A stretch of 64,000 nt of DNA from Actinoplanes octamycinicus (lineage in GTDB: Bacteria; Actinomycetota; Actinomycetes; Mycobacteriales; Micromonosporaceae). Shown one piece after another: positions 15,246 through 24,295 of the stretch. The translations under genes and the position numbers were made by a program. Every line of letters starts with the position of its first letter. Positions within the stretch are counted from its first letter, which is position 1. The DNA lies in the NCBI RefSeq assembly GCF_014205225.1, contig NZ_JACHNB010000001.1:2271001-2335000 (forward strand), written 5' to 3'. The notes beneath the pieces are model-generated. The model was not told the origin of the DNA. It saw only the letters and a program-made list of their open reading frames with translations, and did no database searches.

Positions 15246-16370
15246 CTAGCTCCCGAGAACGCTGCGCAGAGTGTCGATGACGCGGTCCTGGTCGGCGTCG
15301 CTCAGGTCGACGAAGAGCGGAAGGGACAGCTCCTCGGCGTAGAAGGCCTCGGCGACCGGGCACATGCCGCGCCGGTAGCCGAGGTCCTCGAAGACCGGGT
15401 GCCAGTAGACCGGGATGTAGTTGACCTGCACCCCGATCCCGGCCGCGTGCAGCCGGTCGTAGACCTCGCGGCGCCGGCCGTCCAGCACCCGGACCGGGTA
15501 GAGGTGGCGCATCGGGTCGGTGCCGTCCGGGGTCACCGGCAGGCGCAGTCCCGGCACGTCGGCGAGCAGCGCGTCGTACCGGGCGGCGAGCCGCTGCCGC
15601 CGCTGCTTGAACGCGGCCAGCCGGCTCAGCTGCGCGCTGCCCAGTGCGCAGAGCACGTCGGGCAGCCGGTAGTTCAGGCCGAACTCGTGCACCTCGTAGA
15701 ACCACCGGCCCTCGTCCCGGTGGCGCAGCGCCTCCGGCTGCTTGACCATGCCGACCGTGCGGAACGTGCGCAGCCGCTCCACCAGGTCGGGGTGGATCGA
15801 GGCGACCGCGCCGCCCTCGGCGGTGGTCAGGTTCTTGGTCGGGAAGAACGAGAAGGTGGTCAGGTCGGCGATCGAGCCGACCGGCCGGCCGTGGTAGGTG
15901 GAGCCGATCGCGTGCGCCGCGTCCGCGACCAGCACCGCGCCGGCACTGTCGCTGAGCTTGCGCAGCCGGTCGTAGTCGGCCGGCACGCCGGCGTAGTCGA
16001 CCGCGGCGATCGCCCGGGTGCGCGAGGTGACCGCGGCCTCGGCGGCGGCCGGATCGAGATTGGCGGTGTCCTCGTCGATGTCGGCGAAGACCACGGTGGC
16101 GCCGAGCATGGCCGCGCCGGACGCGGTGGCCACGAACGTCATCGGCGTGGTGACCACCTCGTCGCCGCGGCCCAGGCCGGCCGCGGCGTACGCGGCGTGC
16201 AGGGCGGTGGTCCCGTTGGTGACCGTCACGCACGGGGCGCCGGCCACCCGCTCCAGGTCCGCCTCGAACTCGCGGACCCGGGGACCGGTGGTCAGCCAGT
16301 CGCTGCCCAGCGCGGCCACCACGGCGTCCACGTCGGACGGCTCGATGGACTGGCGTCCGTACGGCAGCAT
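15246..16370 (-). CDS. pseC: PseC-like UDP-4-keto-sugar aminotransferase
   Basis: PLP enzyme of the DegT/DnrJ/EryC1 family, 374 aa. PseC aminates C4 of the 4-keto sugar made by PseB. The PLP lysine is in FSFFPTKNLTTAEGGAV, the cofactor pocket in VTNGTTALHAAY and VADAAHAIGSTYHG, and the C-terminal YIPVYWHPVFEDLGY is typical of the UDP-altrosamine branch. The ATG at 16370 shares one base with the pseB stop (GTGATG); a GTG one codon earlier is possible. Direct linkage to pseB supports the specific name over other sugar aminotransferases. Confidence 0.9.
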   Translation of the reverse strand: MLPYGRQSIEPSDVDAVVAALGSDWLTTGPRVREFEADLERVAGAPCVTVTNGTTALHAAYAAAGLGRGDEVVTTPMTFVATASGAAMLGATVVFADIDEDTANLDPAAAEAAVTSRTRAIAAVDYAGVPADYDRLRKLSDSAGAVLVADAAHAIGSTYHGRPVGSIADLTTFSFFPTKNLTTAEGGAVASIHPDLVERLRTFRTVGMVKQPEALRHRDEGRWFYEVHEFGLNYRLPDVLCALGSAQLSRLAAFKQRRQRLAARYDALLADVPGLRLPVTPDGTDPMRHLYPVRVLDGRRREVYDRLHAAGIGVQVNYIPVYWHPVFEDLGYRRGMCPVAEAFYAEELSLPLFVDLSDADQDRVIDTLRSVLGS

Positions 16371-17350
16371 CACTTCTCCGACAGCAGGTCGCGCATCTCG
16401 TCGACCGAGAGCCAGAGGTCGTTGTTGTCGGAGCGGTAGTTGAAGCCGTCGGCGACCTGCTCGCCACCCTCCGGCGCCTGGTAGCCCCAGCTCGCGGCGA
16501 CCGGCTGGACCACGTACCGGTCCTTGAAGCGCAGCGTGCGCCGGCTGTCGTCGGCCGCGATCATCTCCTCGTGCAGCTTCTCGCCGGGCCGCATGCCGAT
16601 CTCGTGGATCGGCGAGTCCGGGGCCACCGCCTCGACCAGGTCGAGGATCCGCATGCTCGGGATCCGCGGCACGTAGAGCTCGCCGCCGCGCATCACGTCG
16701 AACGAGTTGACGACGAACTCGACCGCCTGGTCCAGGGTGATCCAGAACCGGGTCATCCGCTTGTCGGTGATCGGCAGGCTCTGGTTCTCGGCGGCCAGCT
16801 TGCGGAAGAACGGGACCACCGAGCCGCGGCTGCCCATCACGTTGCCGTAGCGGACCACGGCCAGCCGGGTCGGGTGGGTGGCGGCGTAGTGGTTGCCAGC
16901 CACCACGATCTTGTCGGCGGCCAGCTTGGTCGCGCCGTACAGGTTGATCGGGCTGGACGCCTTGTCGGTGGAGAGCGCCACCACCTTCTTGACCTCGGCG
17001 TGGATCGCCGCGTCGATCACGTTCTGAGTGCCGTTGATGTTCGTGGCGACGAACTCCGACGGGTTGTACTCGGCGGTGTCCACCTGCTTCAGGGCGGCGG
17101 CGTGCACCACGTGGTCGATCCCGTGCATGGCCCGGTCCAGGCGGGCCCGGTCCCGGATGTCGCCGAGGAAGAACCGCAGCCGGGGGTCGTCCCCGAAGAT
17201 CTGCCGGACCTCGTACTGCTTCAGCTCGTCACGGGAGAACACCACGATGCGGTGCGGGTCGAGATGCGTGAGCGCGTACTTCAGGAATGCCTTGCCGAAC
17301 GAGCCGGTGGCGCCGGTGACAAGGATCGAGGATCCGCTGATTTCAGACAC
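16370..17350 (-). CDS. pseB: PseB, UDP-GlcNAc 4,6-dehydratase (C5-inverting)
   Basis: First enzyme of CMP-pseudaminic acid synthesis, converting UDP-GlcNAc to the 4-keto-6-deoxy-altro sugar. 326 aa SDR fold with NAD loop LVTGATGSFGKAFLKYAL, then VFSRDELKQYEVR, HAAALKQVDTAEYNP, VVALSTDKASSPINLYGATK with the catalytic Lys, and MRPGEKLHEEM. The short form without membrane helices, together with GSFGKAF, marks the inverting PseB type rather than PglF/CapD. Start is the GTG at 17350, with GGAG seven bases upstream; the longer reading frame reaching 17449 has no support. It is the first gene of the operon and faces the acyl carrier protein gene across a 189-bp divergent promoter region. Confidence 0.94.
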   Translation of the reverse strand: MSEISGSSILVTGATGSFGKAFLKYALTHLDPHRIVVFSRDELKQYEVRQIFGDDPRLRFFLGDIRDRARLDRAMHGIDHVVHAAALKQVDTAEYNPSEFVATNINGTQNVIDAAIHAEVKKVVALSTDKASSPINLYGATKLAADKIVVAGNHYAATHPTRLAVVRYGNVMGSRGSVVPFFRKLAAENQSLPITDKRMTRFWITLDQAVEFVVNSFDVMRGGELYVPRIPSMRILDLVEAVAPDSPIHEIGMRPGEKLHEEMIAADDSRRTLRFKDRYVVQPVAASWGYQAPEGGEQVADGFNYRSDNNDLWLSVDEMRDLLSEK

Positions 17351-17539
17351 GTGTTTTCTCCGGAGGACTGGGCGGTAAGCCGCTACGGGGCGGAAGCATA
17401 ACCACCTGTCCAGGCAATTCCGTGGGTCGCGGAGAACAGCCAATGGCAATTCATTCTCAGTTCAACCGGCATTGGTCGTGACGACCGCGCGCCTGCGGGA
17501 AGGTGAAGTCCTCCATTCACCGCCTCTGGGAGTAACACC
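17351..17539. promoter_or_regulatory. Divergent promoter region between pseB and the acyl-ACP operon
   Basis: 189 bp that must hold promoters for both operons. It contains a perfect palindrome GGTCGTGACGACC at 17474-17486 and an inverted repeat GGTGAA-N8-TTCACC at 17502-17521, both closer to the rightward gene. It is less GC-rich than its surroundings, with CAATGGCAATTCATTCTCAG in the middle. No standard -35/-10 pair stands out. Shared regulation of the two operons is possible but not shown. Confidence 0.5.
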
Positions 17540-17782
17540 GTGACTGAGCTGCAGAGACTGCGCGACGCGTTCCGTACCGCGCTGGACCTTCCGGCGGACG
17601 CGCCCGTGGACGACCTGCGCTACCAGGACAATGAGAAGTGGGACTCCCTGGCGCACATGTCGCTTGTCGCGGCTATTGAAGATGAATTCTCGGTAATGAT
17701 CGACACCGACGATGTCATCAATATGTCCAGCTTCGCCGAGGCCGCGCGAATCCTCGGTAAATACGGGGTGGACGTCAAGTGA
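17540..17782 (+). CDS. Acyl carrier protein
   Basis: 80-aa carrier protein. The phosphopantetheine attachment Ser is in EKWDSLAHMSLVAAIEDEFS (about residue 36), in the expected place after helix 1, and the acidic helix 2 continues as FSVMIDTDDVINM. The GTG start has GGGAG 8 bases upstream. It is the first gene of a six-gene plus-strand operon in which each of the next four genes overlaps its predecessor by 4 bases. A dedicated ACP beside an acyl ligase and a reductase points to carrier-bound acyl intermediates rather than housekeeping fatty-acid synthesis. Confidence 0.92.
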   Translation: MTELQRLRDAFRTALDLPADAPVDDLRYQDNEKWDSLAHMSLVAAIEDEFSVMIDTDDVINMSSFAEAARILGKYGVDVK

Positions 17783-18510
17783 GCGTCGCCCTGGTCACCG
17801 GGGCGTCGCGCGGCATCGGCCGGGCGGTCGCGCACCGTCTCGCCGAGCAGGGGTACGACCTGGTCCTGCACGGGCACGGCCCGGCCGGGGTGGCCGAGGC
17901 GGCCGAGGCGCTGGCCGGCAAGTTCGGTGTGACCGTGCTGCACGGCGCCGGCGACATCGCCGACCCGCAGACCAGCAAGGCCCTGGTCCGCCTGGCCTTC
18001 GAGCGATTCCAGCGGCTGGACGCGCTGGTGGTCAACGCCGGCACGCACGCCGCCGGGATGCTCGGCATGACCGGCGACGACACCATCGCGCGGCTGTTCG
18101 CGGTGAACGCGGCCGGCGCGGCCTACACCCTGCAGCACGCGGTCCGCCTGCTGGCCCGCGGCGAGCACCCGGCCGTGGTGCTGACCGCCTCGATCACCGG
18201 CACCCAGGGCGCGGCCGGCCAGGCCGTCTACGCCGCGTCCAAGGCCGCCGTGGCCGGCCTGACCCGGTCGGCCGCCAAGGAGCTCGGCCCGCGCGGGATC
18301 CGGGTCAACGCGGTCGCGCCCGGCTTCATCGCCACCGACATGCTCGACACCCTGGACGAGGCCGGCCGCGCCGAGCGGATCGCCGGCACCGCGCTGGGCC
18401 GGCTGGGCACCGCCGAGGAGGTGGCCGACGTGATCGCCTTCCTGCTCTCCACCCAGGCCCGGTTCGTGACCGGCCAGATCGTCGGGGTCGACGGGGGACT
18501 GACGCTGTGA
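17779..18510 (+). CDS. FabG-like 3-oxoacyl-ACP reductase (SDR)
   Basis: Classical short-chain dehydrogenase of 243 aa. NAD(P) loop VTGASRGIGRAVAHRL, catalytic Ser in TASITGTQG, YAASKAAVAGL with the Tyr-x3-Lys pair, and the family end VTGQIVGVDGGLTL. Its GTG overlaps the ACP stop (GTGA at 17779), so it is coupled to the carrier protein; the natural substrate is then a 3-oxoacyl-ACP, giving a 3-hydroxyacyl-ACP. The SDR fold is certain; reduction of an ACP-bound substrate is inferred from context. Confidence 0.9.
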   Translation: MSVALVTGASRGIGRAVAHRLAEQGYDLVLHGHGPAGVAEAAEALAGKFGVTVLHGAGDIADPQTSKALVRLAFERFQRLDALVVNAGTHAAGMLGMTGDDTIARLFAVNAAGAAYTLQHAVRLLARGEHPAVVLTASITGTQGAAGQAVYAASKAAVAGLTRSAAKELGPRGIRVNAVAPGFIATDMLDTLDEAGRAERIAGTALGRLGTAEEVADVIAFLLSTQARFVTGQIVGVDGGLTL

Positions 18511-19730
18511 ACCTGCTCCACCCCGACGCCCGGGTGCTCGACGCCGCGACCGGCGACCAGCTCACCCCCGAGATGATCGACGCGGCCGCCGCCGAGCTGG
18601 CCGGCGAGCGGCTGGTCTTCCTTCCGATGCCGGCCACCGTCCCGGCGGTCGCCCGTTACCTGGCGGCGCTGCGTCTCGGCGTGCCGGTGGTGCTGCTCGA
18701 CCCGGAGACCGACCACACCGACCTGATCGAGCGGTACGCCACCGACCGGGTGCACCCGGACCTGGCCCTGCTGCTCACCACCAGCGGGTCGACCGGCAAC
18801 CCCAAGCTGGTCCGGCTGTCCCGCTCGGCGGTGCTGGCCAACGCCGGCCAGGTGGCCGACAGCCTCGGCATCACCGGGGCCGACGTGGCGATCACCACGC
18901 TGCCGCTGTTCTACTCGTACGGCCTGTCGGTGCTGCACTCGCACCTGCTGCGCGGGGCCACCGTGGTGCTCGAGCGCACCGGCATCATGCAGCGCGACTT
19001 CTGGGCGGCGGTGGACGAGCACCGGGTCAGCTCGATGGCGTTGGTGCCGTACCAGTACGAGATGCTCCGCCGGCTCCGCTTCGACCCGGCGAAGTACCCG
19101 TCGCTGCGGACGATCACGCAGGCCGGCGGCCGGCTGCGGACCGAGCTGGTGTCCGAGTTCGCGGGCCGGATGGCGGCCGTGGGCGGCCGGATGTTCGTGA
19201 TGTACGGGCAGACCGAGGCCGCGCCGCGGATGGCCACGCTGCCCGCCGAGCGGATCGCCGACAAGCTCGGCTCGGTCGGCCTGCCGATGGCCGGCGCCAG
19301 CTTCACCATCGAGGACGGCGAGGTCGTCTACCGCGGCCCGAACGTGATGATGGGGTACGCCGAGTCCGCCGCCGACCTGGTCAAGGGTGACGAGCTGGGT
19401 GGCGTGCTGCGCACCGGCGATTTGGGCCGGCTCGACGACGAGGGGTTCCTGTTCATCACCGGGCGGCGCAAGCGGATGGGCAAGGTGTTCGGCGTCCGGA
19501 TCAACCTGGACGACGTGGAGCGCGAGTTCCCGGTGACCGCGGTGGCCGGCGACGACAGACTGCACGTCTTCGCCGAGGGGATCGGGGACGACGAGGCCCG
19601 CGCCTTGCGGACGAAGATCGCCGAGTGGCTGGGCAGCCACTTCACCGGCATCGACGTGCGGGTGATCGAGGCGTTGCCGCTGCTGCCCAACGGCAAGACG
19701 GACTATCGGGCGCTGGAGGCGTCGCTGTGA
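18507..19730 (+). CDS. AMP-dependent acyl/aryl ligase (ANL superfamily)
   Basis: Adenylate-forming enzyme of 407 aa, shorter than usual acyl-CoA synthetases (about 500). The P-loop-like motif is LLTTSGSTGNPKLVRLSRS (about residues 90-108), followed by MFVMYGQTEAAPRM, the hinge region LRTGDLGRLDDEGFLFITGRRKRMGKVFG and the C-terminal Lys in LLPNGKTDYRAL. All core motifs are present, so the short length reflects trimmed N-terminal parts, not a break. GTG start in a 4-base overlap with the reductase. It may load an acid onto the adjacent ACP. Confidence 0.9.
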   Translation: MNLLHPDARVLDAATGDQLTPEMIDAAAAELAGERLVFLPMPATVPAVARYLAALRLGVPVVLLDPETDHTDLIERYATDRVHPDLALLLTTSGSTGNPKLVRLSRSAVLANAGQVADSLGITGADVAITTLPLFYSYGLSVLHSHLLRGATVVLERTGIMQRDFWAAVDEHRVSSMALVPYQYEMLRRLRFDPAKYPSLRTITQAGGRLRTELVSEFAGRMAAVGGRMFVMYGQTEAAPRMATLPAERIADKLGSVGLPMAGASFTIEDGEVVYRGPNVMMGYAESAADLVKGDELGGVLRTGDLGRLDDEGFLFITGRRKRMGKVFGVRINLDDVEREFPVTAVAGDDRLHVFAEGIGDDEARALRTKIAEWLGSHFTGIDVRVIEALPLLPNGKTDYRALEASL

Positions 19731-20761
19731 GTGTCTTCACCCTGCCGCAGGTGGACAAGGAAGCGGTGTTGTTGCCGCAGCTCGCCGACCTGACCAAGCA
19801 CCATCGGGCGAACTGCGAGCCTTATGACCGCATCCTCGCCGCCTCCGGCTTCGCCGAGGCCGCCGACCTCTCCGCGTTGCCCTGGCTGCCGGTGCGGCTC
19901 TTCAAGACCCTGGAGCTGAAGAGCATCCCGGACGACGAGGTGTTCAAGGTCCTCACCTCCAGCGGCACCACCGGCGACGTCAGCCGGATCTACCTGGACA
20001 AGGCGGCCGCCGCCGAGCAGCAGCGACGGCTCGCCGCCACGGTGCAGACCGTGCTCGGCCCGAAACGGCTGCCGATGCTGCTGGTCGACACGAAGGCGAT
20101 GCTCAAGGACCGCCGCTCGTTCAGTGCCCGGGGCGCCGGGGTGCTCGGCATGTCGACCTTCGGCCGGGACCACGTCTGGGCGCTCGACCTGGACGGCCGG
20201 GTCGACCTGGCGGCGATCCGCGGTTTCCTCGACCAGCACGGTGACCAGCCGTTCCTGATCTTCGGGTTCACCTTCCTGGTCTGGCTGCACCTCTACGAGG
20301 TGGCCCGGGACCACGGCCTGGACCTGTCGAACGGCATCCTGATCCACTCCGGCGGCTGGAAGAAGCTGGTCGACCAGGCGGTCTCGCCTGCCGAGTTCCG
20401 GTCCCGGCTGGCCGGCGTCGGCCTGACCGCCGTGCACAACTACTACGGCATGGTGGAGCAGATCGGCACGATCTTCCTGGAGGGGCCGGACGGCGGCGCG
20501 CTCTACTGCCCGGACTTCGCCGACGTGATCATCCGGGATCCGGAGACCTGGGCCGAGCTGCCGCCCGGCAAGCCGGGACTGATCGAGGTGATCAGCACGC
20601 TGCCGACCTCGTACCCCGGGCATGTGCTGCTCACCGAGGACCTCGGCGTGGTGCACGGAATCGACGACGGGGCCTGGCCGGGCAAGCGGTTCTCGGTGCT
20701 CGGGCGGCTGCCCCGGGCCGAGGCGCGGGGCTGCTCCGACACGTACCGGGAGGCGTCGTGA
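19727..20761 (+). CDS. LuxE/PaaK-like acyl-protein synthetase
   Basis: 344-aa homologue of LuxE, the subunit of the bioluminescence fatty-acid reductase complex that activates an acid as acyl-AMP and passes it to an internal cysteine and then to LuxC. Seen here: LPVRLFKTLELKSIPDDEVFKVLTSSGTTG (nucleotide loop) and FGFTFLVWLHLYEVARDHGL, ILIHSGGWKKL, HNYYGMVEQIGTIFLEG, which match the LuxE domain closely. GTG start overlaps the ligase stop by 4 bases. No luxA, luxB or luxD is found in the window, so light production is not suggested. Confidence 0.9.
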   Translation: MSVFTLPQVDKEAVLLPQLADLTKHHRANCEPYDRILAASGFAEAADLSALPWLPVRLFKTLELKSIPDDEVFKVLTSSGTTGDVSRIYLDKAAAAEQQRRLAATVQTVLGPKRLPMLLVDTKAMLKDRRSFSARGAGVLGMSTFGRDHVWALDLDGRVDLAAIRGFLDQHGDQPFLIFGFTFLVWLHLYEVARDHGLDLSNGILIHSGGWKKLVDQAVSPAEFRSRLAGVGLTAVHNYYGMVEQIGTIFLEGPDGGALYCPDFADVIIRDPETWAELPPGKPGLIEVISTLPTSYPGHVLLTEDLGVVHGIDDGAWPGKRFSVLGRLPRAEARGCSDTYREAS

Positions 20762-21939
20762 TCTTTCGATTCGGGGTTGCGGGTGACCTCACGGCGCCGT
20801 CCGAGGATCGGCTCACCGTCGGGGATCCGCGGATCGTCGACTTCCTCGCCAAGCTGGCCCGCAAGCTGCTCACCCCGGCGCTCGCCCGGCGGCACCCGGA
20901 GCTGGGCTCGCTCGGCTACTTCCTGCGCCCGGCCGAGCTCCGCCGCGCGGTGGCGCGGATGCAGCGGGACGACGCGCTGGTCTTCCCGCGCGGCACCGTC
21001 TTCCACCTGCCACCGGCCAACGTGGACACCATCTTCGTGTACTCCTGGGCGCTCTCCGCGCTGGCCGGCAACCACAACGTGGTCCGGATCTCGACCCGGG
21101 CGGCCGGCGCCGCCGAGGCCATCTTCGACGCGCTGAACGCGGTGGACGCCGACCCGGTGATCGCCCGCACCCAGCGGATGGTCACCTACGGCCGGGACGA
21201 CGCGATCACCGCGGCGCTGAGCCGGTGGGCCGACCTGCGGGTGATCTGGGGCGGCGACGCGGCGGTGGACGCCATCCGCCGGCACCCGCTGCGCCCGTCG
21301 GCCCGCGACCTGACCTTCCCGGACCGCACCTCCTGGGCGGTCCTCTCGGTGCCCGGCTGGCGGGCCGCCGACCCGGCCGCCCGCCGGGCCGCGGTGACCG
21401 GATTCGCCAACGACGCGTACTGGTTCGACCAGGCCGCCTGTTCGTCCCCGCGGACCGTCTTCCTGATCGGTGACGGCGACCTCGACGCGGTCCGGCGGGA
21501 GTTTCTCGACCTGCTGCTCGATGTCGTCGACCAGCGCGGCTGGACGGTGGACGCGGCGATGGCGGTGGAGAAGCGGGTGCACGCCTACGGGCTGGCGGCG
21601 ACCGGCGCGGCCACCGCGGTGAGCTTCCCGGACAACCGGATCACCGCGCTGACGCTGACCGGATCGGATCAGGTGCCGCGGCGCTGGATCGGGGCCGGCG
21701 CGTTCCCGTTCGCGCACGCCGGCTCGCTGCTCGACCTGGTGCCGGCGATGACCCGGCAGGACCAGACCGTGAGCCACTTCGGGTTCACCCCGGCCGAGCT
21801 GGGCGAGTTCGCCACCGCGCTGGGCGGCCGCGGAGTGGACCGGATCGTGCCGTTCGGCTCGGCGCTGACCTTCGGCGCGATCTGGGACGGGTACGACCTG
21901 CCCGCCGAGTTCACCCGCCTCACCACCCTGCAGACCTGA
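20758..21939 (+). CDS. LuxC-like acyl-CoA/acyl-protein reductase
   Basis: 393-aa aldehyde-dehydrogenase-fold enzyme of the LuxC family, which reduces an activated acyl group with NADPH to an aldehyde. The catalytic cysteine is in FDQAACSSPRTVF (about residue 227), matching the LuxC active-site pattern; NVDTIFVYSWALSALAGNHNVVRIS is the nucleotide-binding region. GTG start overlaps luxE-like stop by 4 bases. Together with the LuxE-like protein it forms a fatty-acid-reductase-type pair. The aldehyde could be a precursor for amination or for attachment to a sugar; this is inference. Confidence 0.9.
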   Translation: MIFRFGVAGDLTAPSEDRLTVGDPRIVDFLAKLARKLLTPALARRHPELGSLGYFLRPAELRRAVARMQRDDALVFPRGTVFHLPPANVDTIFVYSWALSALAGNHNVVRISTRAAGAAEAIFDALNAVDADPVIARTQRMVTYGRDDAITAALSRWADLRVIWGGDAAVDAIRRHPLRPSARDLTFPDRTSWAVLSVPGWRAADPAARRAAVTGFANDAYWFDQAACSSPRTVFLIGDGDLDAVRREFLDLLLDVVDQRGWTVDAAMAVEKRVHAYGLAATGAATAVSFPDNRITALTLTGSDQVPRRWIGAGAFPFAHAGSLLDLVPAMTRQDQTVSHFGFTPAELGEFATALGGRGVDRIVPFGSALTFGAIWDGYDLPAEFTRLTTLQT

Positions 21940-21950
21940 TCAAGCGAGCG

Positions 21951-24239
21951 ATGACGACAACCCTGGTGGCCCCCGCGGCCACGGAGACGGCGTCCGGCCC
22001 GCCCCGCGCGTGGCGGTCGCTGCTGCCCTGGATCCTCCCGGCGGTGGCGGCGCTCGGGGCGTTGCTGGGCACCGGTACGCCGGCCCGGGACATCGCGGTC
22101 TACGGCGGGTATTTCCTGCTGGCCATCGTCGTACCGGGAACCCTGGTCCTCCGGGCCTTCTTCGGCAGCCGGGGCAACTGGCCGGAGGATCTGGCGCTGG
22201 GCACCGCCACCGGCCTGGTGGTGATGCTGGCCGGGTGGGCGCTGGGTGCGGCGCTGAGCCTGCAGTCGCTGCTGATCGGCTGGCCGGTGCTGGTGGTGCT
22301 GCCGTTCCTGCTGGTGCCCCGGCTGCGGCGGTGCTGGCGGCGGGGCGCGGGGGAGCCGCTGCCGCTCGGCTGGCACGGGGCGATGGCCGCGGTGCTGCTG
22401 CTGGTGATCCTCTGGCTGGCCACCGTCTTCCAGAACTTCCCGCTGCCGCCGGTCCGCTTCGAGTACTACAAGGACCTCTACTACCACCTGGCGCTGGTGC
22501 ACGAGATGACCCGCTCGATGCCGTTCCAGGTGCCGCAGCTGGCCGGGTACGAACTCCGCTACCACTACCTGTCCGACGCGGACCTCGCCACCGCGCACAT
22601 GGTCACCGGGATCGCCCCGACCACGCTGCTCTTCCGGCTGTGGCTGCTGGCGATCACGGTGGCCGGGGTGTTCGCCTTCGCCACCCTGGCCCGGGTGGTC
22701 AGCGGCCGCTGGTGGGCCGCGCCGGTCGCGGCGGCGGCCGGATTCGCCGGGCAGGCGGTGTCGTTCGGCTCGGCGGCCGCCACCTTCAACAGCGGCGGCC
22801 CGGTCACTCTGCTCAGCCCGTCGCAGGACCTCGCCATGCCGCTGATCGCCCTGTTCGCGGTGCTCGCCGTGGACCGGCTGCGCGGCCGCCCGCTGGGCTG
22901 GGGCTGGGCTTTCCTGCCGGTCCTGGCGGTGGCCAACGCCGGCGCCAAGGCGAGCGTGCTGCCCCCGCTCGCGGCCGGCCTGGCGCTGGCCGCGGTGGTG
23001 TCGCTGTGGCGGCGGCGGACGACGCCGTGGGCGGCGGCCGGCCTGTTCGGGGTGACCGCGTTCGGCATGCTGTTCGGGGCCACGTTCTTCGCCGGCGGCG
23101 GGGCGAGCGTGCTCCAGCCGCAACCGTTGGGCACGCTGCGCTGGATGGCCCCGTACACGGAGACGCTGGGCGTGCACGACGGCCCGCGGTGGGGTGGCCT
23201 CGTGCCGCCCGGTATCCAGGACGCCGGCACCACCGGCCGGCTGTTCGTCGCCTGGGTGGTGATCTGGGCGCTCCTGCTGCAGGCGCCCCGATTGATCGGG
23301 TTGGTGCTGCCGCCCCGCACGCGCGGGACCGGTGACCCGGCGCTGCCGCTGATCGCCGGGGTCCTGATCGCCGGCACCGCGGCCACCTGGGTGTTCTGGC
23401 ACCCGACCGCGAGCCAGATCTACTTCTTCGCCGGGGTGATCCCGTTCGGCGCGGTGCTGGCCGCCTGGTCGCTGGCCGACCGCGCCCGTTCCTGGCGGGT
23501 TCCGGTCGCCGGGGCGGTCGCCGGGGCGCTCTGCGCCGTGCTGCTGCCCGACGTCGGCCCGCCGGCCGGCAAGACCGTCGGCGACTGGGCCTGGACCCTG
23601 GCCGTGCCGCTGCTCCGGCTCGCCGCGATCACCGCGGTGGTGGTCGCGGTGGTGCTCGCGGTCCGGCGGGGCCGGGCCCGGCGGGCGCTGCCGGTGGCGC
23701 TGATCGCCGCCACGCTGGGCGCCGGGGTGGCGACCTGCACGGCGCACAACGTCGACGCGGTCCTCGACACCTCGGTGGCCAAGGGCGAGCCGAGATACCA
23801 GGTCACGGCACTGGAGATGCGGGCGGCACGGTGGCTGGACCGCAACGCCGGAGCGAACGACCTGGTGGCGACGAACGTGCACTGCCGGCCGATCAGCGCC
23901 GGACAGCCCTGTGACGCCCGGGCGTTCTGGGTGGCCGGCCTCGGCGGCCGTCGCACGCTCGTGGAGAGCTGGGGTTACAGCGACCAGGCGCTGGCCCGGA
24001 ACGGGACGAACAACCTCAACTACGTCTACGCGCCACCGCCGGACCGGAACGTCTACGCGCTGAACCAGAAGGCCTTCACCACCGGTGACCCGGCGGTCGT
24101 CGCCCGGCTGCGGGACGAGTACGGCGTACGCTGGTTGTTCGCCGACAGCCGGGCCGGAAAGGTGGCGCCGGAGCTGGCCGCGGTCGCCACCGAGCGGCTC
24201 CGTCTCGGTACGGTGACCATCTATGAGCTGGGCCGGTAG
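21951..24239 (+). CDS. Large polytopic membrane protein, GT-C-like
   Basis: 762 aa with many hydrophobic helices across residues 25-580 and a soluble C-terminal domain of about 150 residues. After the first helices an extracytoplasmic-type loop reads FEYYKDLYYHLALVHEMTRSM and YELRYHYLSDADLA, an acidic/Tyr/His-rich loop as in GT-C glycosyltransferases; the C-terminus holds WLDRNAGANDLVATNVHC and GLGGRRTLVESWGY, segments I associate with lipid-linked sugar transferases. It starts 11 bp after the LuxC-like gene and is probably the last gene of that operon. A membrane glycosyltransferase or polymer-transfer role is inferred; no family name is secure. Confidence 0.75.
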   Translation: MTTTLVAPAATETASGPPRAWRSLLPWILPAVAALGALLGTGTPARDIAVYGGYFLLAIVVPGTLVLRAFFGSRGNWPEDLALGTATGLVVMLAGWALGAALSLQSLLIGWPVLVVLPFLLVPRLRRCWRRGAGEPLPLGWHGAMAAVLLLVILWLATVFQNFPLPPVRFEYYKDLYYHLALVHEMTRSMPFQVPQLAGYELRYHYLSDADLATAHMVTGIAPTTLLFRLWLLAITVAGVFAFATLARVVSGRWWAAPVAAAAGFAGQAVSFGSAAATFNSGGPVTLLSPSQDLAMPLIALFAVLAVDRLRGRPLGWGWAFLPVLAVANAGAKASVLPPLAAGLALAAVVSLWRRRTTPWAAAGLFGVTAFGMLFGATFFAGGGASVLQPQPLGTLRWMAPYTETLGVHDGPRWGGLVPPGIQDAGTTGRLFVAWVVIWALLLQAPRLIGLVLPPRTRGTGDPALPLIAGVLIAGTAATWVFWHPTASQIYFFAGVIPFGAVLAAWSLADRARSWRVPVAGAVAGALCAVLLPDVGPPAGKTVGDWAWTLAVPLLRLAAITAVVVAVVLAVRRGRARRALPVALIAATLGAGVATCTAHNVDAVLDTSVAKGEPRYQVTALEMRAARWLDRNAGANDLVATNVHCRPISAGQPCDARAFWVAGLGGRRTLVESWGYSDQALARNGTNNLNYVYAPPPDRNVYALNQKAFTTGDPAVVARLRDEYGVRWLFADSRAGKVAPELAAVATERLRLGTVTIYELGR

Positions 24240-24295
24240 TCGGGTTAACCCTACTGTCATCCGGGCGGCCCGCAGGATCGGATGGGAGGACTCCG

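Noticed and set aside
17540-24239. Bioluminescence (lux) operon
   Set aside because: LuxC- and LuxE-like genes are present, but no luciferase (luxA/luxB) or acyltransferase (luxD) is found, and the ACP, ketoreductase and ligase are not part of lux operons.
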